Shown: piece after piece, positions 1-5,046 of the stretch | Position numbering within the stretch: the first letter of the stretch is position 1 | Layout: every line of letters starts with the position of its first letter | Source: Spirochaeta sp. | Lineage (GTDB): Bacteria > Spirochaetota > Spirochaetia > DSM-27196 > Alkalispirochaetaceae | NCBI GenBank assembly: GCA_007117185.1 | Contig: SKHA01000084.1 | Location: 1 to 5,046 of the forward strand | Length of the DNA stretch: 5,046 nucleotides | Direction: 5' to 3' | Notes under the pieces: model-generated | Databases searched by the model: none | Told to the model about the DNA's origin: nothing | Seen by the model: the letters and a program-made list of their open reading frames with translations, nothing else | Translations under genes and position numbers: made by a program

Positions 1-470
1 AGACCGCAGGAGTAGATCAACTCAAACAGCGCCCGGTCACGAATCCCGCCGGGGTTGGAAATGTCGATCTCGTCCAGGAGGGACTCAACCTGGTCCACCG
101 AGAGGACCCCGGGTAACCGACTGACACCCCGGGGAGAGGTAACGGCGGTAGCGGGGTTGTCCAGGCGGACACCCTCCAGAACGCAGAACTGGAAGAACGA
201 CCTGAGAGCGGACAGTCCCTTGGCAACGGTACGCTGATCAATCGGCTCGGATGAGCTCTGCCGCTGAATGAGATAGTCGATGATCTGGGCTGTTGACAAC
301 TGATGCAGTTGCAATTCCCGGGAGAACGCGTACTGCGCCGCCAGAGTGCATTCGCGGAGGTAGGTCTCCACGGTACGCGCAGAGAGACGAAGTTCCACGC
401 TGAGATAGTCCGCGAACTGTTGAAGCAGAGCGGTGGTTGCGGGGGCGCGTTCTGCGGTGCCGTTCTTCAC
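1..470 (-). CDS. XerC/XerD-like tyrosine recombinase, N-terminal part (cut by the left edge)
   Basis: This is the first 156 codons plus two bases of a site-specific tyrosine recombinase. The GTG start at 470 follows a GAGGGA ribosome binding site (474-479) that overlaps the ftsZ stop, and lies 7 bases past that stop. Residues about 14-105 form the SAM-like core-binding domain: LLQQFADYLSVELRLSARTV near residues 15-34, then a helix with SALRSFFQFCVLEG (87-100) and the DNPA turn (104-107). The linker PRGVSRLPGVLS (113-124) leads into the catalytic domain, which begins VDQVESLLDEI and continues to RDRALFELIYSCGL (144-157). The window ends at the Leu just before the expected first catalytic Arg of the GLR motif, so no active-site residue is visible. 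Family members resolve chromosome dimers at dif near the septum, and the place right after ftsZ suits that role. XerC, XerD or a single Xer cannot be told apart here; an integrase is less likely because the gene is embedded in a housekeeping operon. Confidence 0.88.
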   Translation of the reverse strand, partial: MKNGTAERAPATTALLQQFADYLSVELRLSARTVETYLRECTLAAQYAFSRELQLHQLSTAQIIDYLIQRQSSSEPIDQRTVAKGLSALRSFFQFCVLEGVRLDNPATAVTSPRGVSRLPGVLSVDQVESLLDEIDISNPGGIRDRALFELIYSCG

Positions 471-473
471 AGG

Positions 474-479
474 TCCCTC
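474..479 (-). promoter_or_regulatory. Ribosome binding site of the recombinase gene, overlapping the ftsZ stop
   Basis: GAGGGA lies 3 bases before the GTG at 470 (5 bases counted from its GAGG core) and shares bases with the TGA of ftsZ. It decides the GTG start and suggests that ribosomes ending ftsZ can reinitiate on the recombinase gene. Confidence 0.7.
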
Positions 480-1701
480 ACTGTCCCGACCGCGCCCCGA
501 AGGTGCGCCGGGTTCTCAGGATCGCCGGAACGCCGAGGGTGTGTTCACTTTCCCGGTCCTCCTCGAAAAGATCCTCCTGTCGGGGGTTCTGCCGGGTGAG
601 ATTGTTCCACGCATCCAGAGAGATAAACTCCGGCTCCGGGGTCTTCTCGGGCTCCCGGACCTCCCGGGCCTCCCGCTGCAGCAACTCCTCGTGGGAGTGA
701 TCCATGGTCAACCGGGAAGGGACAACGCCGAACCCGGTAGCGATAACGGTAACCCTGATCTGACCGTCCACGGTGTGGTCAACAGTGGTCCCGGCGATCA
801 CCAGCACCTCCGCGTCGGCGTTGGCGGTGATGATCTTCATGATCTCCTCGTACTCTGAGAGGGTAAAATCGGGACCACCGGTTACGCTCACCAGGATATT
901 GCCGGCGCCCTCGATGTGGGCGTCCTCCAGAAGGGGGTTGTTGATCGCATTGGTGGCCGCGTCGACGGCACGGTTCTCTCCGTCGCCAACACCGATCCCC
1001 ATCAGCGCGTCGCCCTGACCGGACATGATCGTCTGCACGTCTGCAAAGTCGATATTGATCATCCCCACCTTGGTGATGAGGTCGCTGATTCCCTGTACTC
1101 CCTGACGAAGGACATCGTCAGCCACCAGAAGCGCCTCCGGAATGGGTGTATCCCTGGGAACGATCTTCAGCAGGTGCTGGTTGGGGATGGTGATCAGGGT
1201 ATCCACCGCCTCGCGCAGCTTTTTGATCCCCTCTTCCGCCAGCTGCTGCTTCCGCCGCCCCTCGAAACTGAAGGGCTTGGTCACAACCGCAACGGTGAGA
1301 ATCCCCAGGCTGCGGGCGATCTCGGCGATTACCGGCGCCGCCCCCGTGCCGGTTCCACCACCCATGCCGGCGGTGATGAAGACCATATCGGTGCCCTCAA
1401 GAATGGAGCGGATGTGGTCCTTGTCCTCCTGAGCCGCCTTCTCGCCCACCTCGGGACGACCGCCGGCGCCGAGCCCCCCGGTGATCTTGGTTCCCAGAGG
1501 TATTCGCGTCTCCGCCTGGGAACTCTGCAGCGCCTGCAGATCCGTGTTGGCGGCGATGAACTCGACGTTCTCCAACCCGGAGCTGATCATGCGGTTGACA
1601 GCGTTGTTGCCACCACCGCCCACCCCGATCACCTTGATCACCGTCGGGCTTGTCCCGCTTGACGCGATGGACAGATCGTCCTCGTATACCTGAAAATTCA
1701 T
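478..1701 (-). CDS. ftsZ: Cell division protein FtsZ, tubulin-like GTPase
   Basis: FtsZ polymerises with GTP into the cytoplasmic ring that recruits the divisome. The 407-residue product has a short N-terminal extension (1-20), then the nucleotide-binding start [18 protein letters not shown] (21-38) and the tubulin signature GGGTGTGA (114-121). The T7 synergy loop, which completes GTP hydrolysis in the neighbouring subunit, is NIDFADV (216-222) with both acidic residues, D218 and D221. The C-terminal fold runs to about residue 330 (VTVIATGF). A charged, Glu-rich linker of about 55 residues follows, then a conserved tail [11 protein letters not shown] (389-399), the expected docking peptide for FtsA and other partners. 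The sequence after the T7 loop reads SGQGDALMG where many bacteria have S-MG-A-MG. The ATG at 1701 has a very strong GGGGGAGGGG site. The gene lies 43 bases after ftsA and 7 bases before the recombinase gene. Length and motifs are complete. Confidence 0.99.
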   Translation of the reverse strand: MNFQVYEDDLSIASSGTSPTVIKVIGVGGGGNNAVNRMISSGLENVEFIAANTDLQALQSSQAETRIPLGTKITGGLGAGGRPEVGEKAAQEDKDHIRSILEGTDMVFITAGMGGGTGTGAAPVIAEIARSLGILTVAVVTKPFSFEGRRKQQLAEEGIKKLREAVDTLITIPNQHLLKIVPRDTPIPEALLVADDVLRQGVQGISDLITKVGMINIDFADVQTIMSGQGDALMGIGVGDGENRAVDAATNAINNPLLEDAHIEGAGNILVSVTGGPDFTLSEYEEIMKIITANADAEVLVIAGTTVDHTVDGQIRVTVIATGFGVVPSRLTMDHSHEELLQREAREVREPEKTPEPEFISLDAWNNLTRQNPRQEDLFEEDRESEHTLGVPAILRTRRTFGARSGQ

Positions 1702-1706
1702 GCAAT

Positions 1707-1716
1707 CCCCTCCCCC
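1707..1716 (-). promoter_or_regulatory. Strong ribosome binding site of ftsZ
   Basis: A ten-base purine run, GGGGGAGGGG, ends 5 bases before the ftsZ ATG (7 from the GGAGG core). It is among the strongest sites in the window, which suits the high FtsZ level that division requires. I see no convincing -35/-10 pair in the 43-base gap, so a dedicated ftsZ promoter, if present, would lie inside ftsA. Confidence 0.75.
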
Positions 1717-1738
1717 GTTACAGTTTCTTATCTCCAGC

Positions 1739-1760
1739 GAAGCACTAAAAAAAGTGCTTC
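1739..1760 (-). repeat. Perfect 7-bp inverted repeat (hairpin) over the ftsA stop codon
   Basis: On the transcribed strand GAAGCAC and GTGCTTC (arms at 1754-1760 and 1739-1745) flank an 8-base loop TTTTTTTA. The hairpin covers the last ftsA codons and the first base of the gap. The T run lies in the loop rather than after the stem, and the bases following the stem (GCTGGAGATAAG) are not T-rich, so it does not look like an intrinsic terminator. It may act in mRNA processing or stability, or in coupling ftsA to ftsZ, or it may be chance. Confidence 0.5.
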
Positions 1761-2971
1761 ACCCATCTCTTCAACCCTTTGAGCCCCGCCCCGCGGCGTT
1801 CCTTGGAAGAGCCGCCGGTGGCGACGCCCTCCCGCATGGCGTGGAGCACCAGCCCCACCGCCGTGGCGTACTGCGGGCTCTGATACTTATCCACCAGCCC
1901 GCCATAGCGCCCGGGCAGACCGATCCGACCACCAAGGTCGAAGATGTCCTGCCCCAGTTCAACCACACCTGGCAGCAACGCCCCGCCACCGGTGAGAACA
2001 AGCCCGCCGGCAACGCGGTCGAGCATGCGCTGCCGATCCAGCCGTTCCCGAACCAGAGAGAAGATCTCCGTCATGCGCGGCTGGACGATCTCGCAGATCT
2101 GGGAGCGGGTACACTGCATGGGTGGTCTGCCGCCCACCCCCGGTACCAGTACCGGCTCACCATCTTCAACCAGTGCCATGTAGGCGCAGCCATCGTCGCG
2201 CTTGATCTTTTCCGCCGATTCGGTGGAGGTCTTGAGCATGATCGAGAGGTCTCCGGTAACCTGGCTGCCGCCGACCGGCAGCACGAAGCTGTGGTACGGC
2301 GCTCCGTCCTGGTAGACCATCACGTTGGTGGTGCCCCCGCCGATATCAACCAGAACAACCCCCAACTCCTGTTCGTCCCGGGACAGCACCGCTTCTGATG
2401 CGGCGATGGAGTTGAAGACCACCTGCTGGATCTCGAACCCGGCGCGATTGACGCACTTGATCAGGTTCTGCGCTGCCGTCACGGAACCGGTGATCATGTG
2501 AACTTCCACCTCAAGGCGTACCCCGATCATGTCCAGGGGGTTCTTGATTCCCCCCTGCTCATCGATGACGAAGTTTCGGGGTATCACGTGCAGGATTTCA
2601 CGATCCATGGGGATCGAGACGGCCCGGGCGTTCTCAATAACCCGGGCGACGTCAGCTTCGGTGATTTCCCGACCCCGGCTGGTGACAGCCACCACACCGC
2701 TGGAGTTCAGGCCGCTGACGTGGCTGCCGGCGATCCCGCTGATCACCCGCTTCACCTCCCGCCCGGCCATCTGTTCCGCCGCCTCAATCGCATCAACCAC
2801 GCTGCGCAGCGTTGCCTCGATGTTGATCACCACACCCCGGCGCAGCCCCGACGAGGGAGCGGTACCCAGTCCGATAATCTCGGGCAGCCCGTTGGCCTGT
2901 GGTTCGGCGATTACAGCGGTCACCTTGCTGGTGCCGATATCAAGACCAACCACCATTTCGTCAGCGGCCAT
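1745..2971 (-). CDS. ftsA: Cell division protein FtsA, actin-like membrane tether for FtsZ
   Basis: FtsA is an actin-family ATP-binding protein that attaches FtsZ filaments to the inner face of the membrane and recruits later division proteins. The 408-residue product has phosphate 1 loop GLDIGTSKV (9-17), the FtsA-specific 1C region at about 84-165 ([13 protein letters not shown] at 128-140, the HMITG stretch at 158-162), phosphate 2 loop [10 protein letters not shown] (208-217), a connecting segment with ESAEKIKR (251-258), and the adenosine motif [10 protein letters not shown] (326-335). A Gly/Ser/Arg-rich linker ends in an amphipathic helix, [13 protein letters not shown] (396-408), which is the membrane-targeting sequence. 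The ATG at 2971 is preferred over the Met at codon 6 because AAGGAGGA lies 5 bases before it. The gene overlaps ftsQ by 11 bases, implying coupled translation. The stop TAG directly follows a run of seven T and lies in a hairpin. Family assignment is secure. Confidence 0.97.
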   Translation of the reverse strand: MAADEMVVGLDIGTSKVTAVIAEPQANGLPEIIGLGTAPSSGLRRGVVINIEATLRSVVDAIEAAEQMAGREVKRVISGIAGSHVSGLNSSGVVAVTSRGREITEADVARVIENARAVSIPMDREILHVIPRNFVIDEQGGIKNPLDMIGVRLEVEVHMITGSVTAAQNLIKCVNRAGFEIQQVVFNSIAASEAVLSRDEQELGVVLVDIGGGTTNVMVYQDGAPYHSFVLPVGGSQVTGDLSIMLKTSTESAEKIKRDDGCAYMALVEDGEPVLVPGVGGRPPMQCTRSQICEIVQPRMTEIFSLVRERLDRQRMLDRVAGGLVLTGGGALLPGVVELGQDIFDLGGRIGLPGRYGGLVDKYQSPQYATAVGLVLHAMREGVATGGSSKERRGAGLKGLKRWVKHFF

Positions 2972-3797
2972 CGGCGTCCTCCTTCAGTCGGTATACAATT
3001 TCTCCGGAGCGGACATCCACCTCGGCAACATCGCCATCAACCCGCTGCTGCGCCAGTACATCCAGCACCATCAGTGACCAGGTGGCCAGTTCCGGAGTTA
3101 TCCGGTTTTCCAGGCGCACGGGGACGCGGTACTCCGAAAAGTACATCAGCACGTCGTACCCACCGGACCGCCGGGGGACAACCCGGAACTCGGAGATCCT
3201 TCCGTACAGCCGTGGCGCGTCCACCCGTAAGCGGTACAGGCTCTCCAGGAAGCCGGTCATCATCTCGGGCAACCGCGCACCCACCAGGGATCCCTGGAGT
3301 TCGATCCCGGTGATCACCGGCAGGTCAAGATCGACCAGGTCGGCGGCGTGTTCGAAGATCACGCCCTGGTCATCCACCACCGCCGGAATCGGCCGACCAT
3401 CCCGCACTGCCAGCACCACCGCCAGGGGGCGTCGTCGTTCCATGGTAAAACGCACCGCGTTGGGGAAAACCCGTTCCACCCGGGCGGTTCGGACCACGGG
3501 AATCCCGGTGATGCCCGCCGCCAGTTCGTCCATTCGCAGCGCGAAGAAGTACTCTCGCTCGCCGAATCCCGCCGCGGCGAGCAGCTGCTCCCGGGTAATA
3601 TCGAAATCAGCGTGGACGTAGATTCGGGTGATCCGCGTATTCGGCAGCAGAACCAGCACCGTCAACAGGTAGATCAGGACCCCTGCAACCACCACCGCCA
3701 GCAGCGGCACGAGGATCGCCGAGGTGGGAGTGGAGGTGGAAATGGCTGATCCACCCCCGCGGCGCCGGGTGCGTCGCAGATATGCCGCTTCAGACAC
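2961..3797 (-). CDS. ftsQ: Cell division protein FtsQ/DivIB
   Basis: FtsQ/DivIB is a bitopic membrane protein that links the early cytoplasmic ring to the periplasmic synthases through the FtsB/FtsL complex. The 278-residue product has a short basic cytoplasmic tail with RRTRRR (8-13), one transmembrane helix at about 27-51 (AILVPLLAVVVAGVLIYLLT and following), a POTRA domain at about 54-123 (ITRIYVHADFDITREQLLAA at 56-75, then VERVFPNAVRFTMERRRPLA at 107-126), and a beta domain running to about residue 272 with VVDDQGVIFE (140-149) and VDVRSGEIVYRLK (260-272). This architecture, rather than strong sequence identity, supports the call, and the place between ftsW and ftsA confirms it. The start is GTG at 3797, chosen because GGGAGG (3803-3808) precedes it by 5 bases and no nearer ATG exists. 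It overlaps the ftsW end by 8 bases and the ftsA start by 11. Whether it is called FtsQ or DivIB is a matter of lineage convention. Confidence 0.93.
   Translation of the reverse strand: MSEAAYLRRTRRRGGGSAISTSTPTSAILVPLLAVVVAGVLIYLLTVLVLLPNTRITRIYVHADFDITREQLLAAAGFGEREYFFALRMDELAAGITGIPVVRTARVERVFPNAVRFTMERRRPLAVVLAVRDGRPIPAVVDDQGVIFEHAADLVDLDLPVITGIELQGSLVGARLPEMMTGFLESLYRLRVDAPRLYGRISEFRVVPRRSGGYDVLMYFSEYRVPVRLENRITPELATWSLMVLDVLAQQRVDGDVAEVDVRSGEIVYRLKEDADGR
2977..2984 (-). promoter_or_regulatory. Ribosome binding site of ftsA, inside ftsQ
   Basis: AAGGAGGA is a near-perfect match to the 16S rRNA tail and lies 5 bases before the ATG at 2971. It is coded within the last codons of ftsQ and settles the ftsA start over the in-frame Met five codons later. 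Confidence 0.8.
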
Positions 3798-4968
3798 GGA
3801 TACCTCCCGAGAACAGCGTCCGGCCGGAAATCGGGGGGTGTTCCAGCACCGTCCCGGAGGCGTTGAAGATCAGCCCCACCATGATCAGAGAGACCATCAG
3901 CGAGGACCCTCCCGAGGAAAAGAACGGCAGCGGTATTCCCGTTGCCGGAACCATCCCGGCCACAACGGCGATGTTCAGGAGGGCCTGCAGGACAATGCTC
4001 ATGGTGCACCCGTAGATGAGGAGGGAACGAAACCAGTCTTCCTGGCGCCGGGCAAGCTGCATCCCCCTGATACCGAAGAGGAGAAACAGTCCGGTGATCA
4101 GGAGAACACCGATGAGCCCCATCTCCTCACCCAGAACAGCGAAGATGAAGTCTGACTGTGCCTCCGGCAGCCCGCCGATCTTTCGCACCCCCTGGCCTAC
4201 GCCAACTCCCCAGGTCCCCCCGGACTCCAGCGCCCGGCGGGCAGCGAGGATCTGAAACCCGCTTCCAGCCGGGTCGAAACGGGGGTTCAGAAACGCCATG
4301 AGGCGACGCACCCGATGCTCCCGGGTGAACAGGAGAATCCCGCTGATTGGCAGAATCAGGCCGAAGCCCCGGGCAAAATACCGCAGCGGCACCGCTGCCA
4401 CGAAAAACACCGCCAGGGCTGTCATCACCAGAAACATCGCCGTGGAGTAATCGTTCTGCAGGAGCACCACCACCGCGAAGACGAGAACAACAAGGAATGG
4501 CGGCAGCAGGGTGTGCAGGGGATCGGAAAAATCACCCTGTCGGCGACCGAGCATGTGAGCCAGGTAGAGAACAAGCACCACCTTAACCAGCTCGGAGGGC
4601 TGAAAAGAGACGTTGAAGATGATGATCCAGCGCCGGGCTCCCATGTAGCGCGCACTCACCCCCGGCACAAAGGGCAGCAGGGACATGATGAACGTCACGA
4701 TCAGAAGCAGCGGTATGAGGGTTCGCAGAATGTCCAGCGGAATTAATGCGGCCATGGTCATCAGCACCAGCCCCAACCCCATCCACATGGCCTGACGCAT
4801 CACAAAACGCAGGGGTTGCCCGTAGAGTTGCTCCGCCCGGAACCACGACGCAGACCAGAGTATCCCCAGTCCGGCCGCAACCAGCAGCAGCACCACCCCC
4901 GCCAGGATGGGGTCAAAGCGTGAGCGTTCGCCGTTGATCTGTTCTACGAAAAACCCGGGTCTCTGCAT
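3790..4968 (-). CDS. ftsW: FtsW, SEDS-family septal peptidoglycan glycosyltransferase
   Basis: FtsW is a polytopic membrane protein that polymerises lipid II into septal glycan with a partner class b penicillin-binding protein. The 392-residue product is strongly hydrophobic, with about ten membrane segments beginning at residue 20. SEDS landmarks in order: GARRWI (110-115), FQPSELVKV (122-130), LQNDYSTA (170-177), NPRFDPAGSGFQ (228-239), PEAQSDFIFAVLGEEMG (268-284) and GMVPATGIPLPFFSSGGSSL (338-357). Asp273 in the SDF motif aligns with the catalytic Asp of the family. Two motifs differ from the common form: N172 stands where LQPD has Pro, and the last motif reads SSGGSS instead of SYGGSS. 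The place between mraY and ftsQ favours FtsW over RodA or SpoVE. The ATG at 4968 lies 7 bases after the mraY stop, with a modest GGTGA site overlapping that stop. The stop overlaps the ftsQ start by 8 bases. Confidence 0.95.
   Translation of the reverse strand: MQRPGFFVEQINGERSRFDPILAGVVLLLVAAGLGILWSASWFRAEQLYGQPLRFVMRQAMWMGLGLVLMTMAALIPLDILRTLIPLLLIVTFIMSLLPFVPGVSARYMGARRWIIIFNVSFQPSELVKVVLVLYLAHMLGRRQGDFSDPLHTLLPPFLVVLVFAVVVLLQNDYSTAMFLVMTALAVFFVAAVPLRYFARGFGLILPISGILLFTREHRVRRLMAFLNPRFDPAGSGFQILAARRALESGGTWGVGVGQGVRKIGGLPEAQSDFIFAVLGEEMGLIGVLLITGLFLLFGIRGMQLARRQEDWFRSLLIYGCTMSIVLQALLNIAVVAGMVPATGIPLPFFSSGGSSLMVSLIMVGLIFNASGTVLEHPPISGRTLFSGGIRV
3803..3808 (-). promoter_or_regulatory. Ribosome binding site that fixes the GTG start of ftsQ
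   Basis: GGGAGG lies 5 bases before GTG 3797, inside the end of ftsW. It supports the unusual start codon, since no ATG is available close downstream. Confidence 0.75.
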
Positions 4969-4975
4969 CGTCAGG

Positions 4976-5046
4976 TCACCGAATCTTCAGGGTGGAGAGG
5001 CTCAGAATCGCGAAGAGCCCCCCCAGGATCCACAGACGAAGAACAA
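4976..5046 (-). CDS. mraY: MraY, phospho-MurNAc-pentapeptide translocase, last 22 residues (cut by the right edge)
   Basis: The reading frame that enters from the right edge codes for VLRLWILGGLFAILSLSTLKIR and ends with TGA at 4976-4978. A hydrophobic last helix followed by a short end such as LSTLKIR is the typical C-terminus of MraY, the integral membrane enzyme that transfers phospho-MurNAc-pentapeptide from UDP to undecaprenyl phosphate to form lipid I. Only the final membrane segment is present, so no catalytic residue can be checked. The identification rests on this short match and on the place directly before ftsW, which is usual for dcw clusters. A run of seven G on the coding strand codes for the end of Leu and the Gly-Gly pair. 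The gene is 7 bases from ftsW. Confidence 0.85.
   Translation of the reverse strand, partial: VLRLWILGGLFAILSLSTLKIR

Noticed and set aside
292..311. Small palindromes GTTG-A-CAAC and CAACTG-ATG-CAGTTG
   Set aside because: They are short, lie within recombinase codons (for QLHQLS), and have no partner copies in the window, so a recombination or operator site is not supported.
293..321. Plus-strand TTGACA at 293-298 resembling a -35 box
   Set aside because: At 17 bases spacing the -10 position reads TCCCGG, and no plus-strand gene follows. It falls inside the recombinase coding region.
916..1662. Long plus-strand open frame of 248 codons opposite ftsZ
   Set aside because: It lies wholly antisense to the well-conserved ftsZ in GC-rich DNA, where stop codons are scarce. 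Its translation has low complexity and no recognisable domain.
1739..1760. The ftsA-ftsZ hairpin as a rho-independent terminator
   Set aside because: The T run is in the loop and no T-tract follows the stem on the minus strand. Ending transcription here would also cut off ftsZ.
1700..3313. Plus-strand open frames of 232 and 271 codons opposite ftsA and ftsQ
   Set aside because: Both are antisense shadows of secure genes, rich in His, Arg and Pro, and without recognisable family motifs.
1..5046. Mobile element, prophage or defence island suggested by the tyrosine recombinase
   Set aside because: The recombinase is tightly coupled to ftsZ in a housekeeping operon. I see no direct repeats, tRNA target, cargo genes or change in base composition.

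Overview
The window holds the division half of a dcw (division and cell wall) cluster. Every gene lies on the minus strand and is read from the right edge to the left: the 3' end of mraY, then ftsW, ftsQ (divIB), ftsA and ftsZ, followed by the 5' part of a XerC/XerD-type tyrosine recombinase gene cut by the left edge. The DNA is GC-rich and almost entirely coding. The largest non-coding gap is 43 bases, between ftsA and ftsZ.

The genes are packed like one operon. mraY and ftsW are 7 bases apart, ftsW and ftsQ overlap by 8, ftsQ and ftsA overlap by 11, ftsA and ftsZ are 43 apart, and ftsZ and the recombinase are 7 apart. Each start except that of ftsW has a strong purine-rich ribosome binding site. 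ftsQ and the recombinase use GTG starts.

The order mraY-ftsW-ftsQ-ftsA-ftsZ, with no murG, murC, murB or ddl between ftsW and ftsQ, is the compact form I associate with spirochaetes such as Borrelia and Treponema. The protein details (FtsW with LQNDYSTA, FtsZ with a GQGDALMG stretch) would fit a GC-rich, probably free-living spirochaete. This placement is an inference from gene order and recall, not from a search.

Together the genes cover the main steps of septation. MraY makes lipid I. FtsW polymerises septal glycan from lipid II. FtsQ links cytoplasm to periplasm in the divisome. FtsA anchors FtsZ to the membrane, and FtsZ forms the ring. The recombinase could resolve chromosome dimers before the septum closes. 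I see no mobile element, CRISPR array, tRNA, rRNA or undescribed system. The most unusual local feature is the ftsA/ftsZ junction, where a 7-bp hairpin straddles the ftsA stop codon and a run of seven T abuts that stop while the ftsZ frame stays open upstream.
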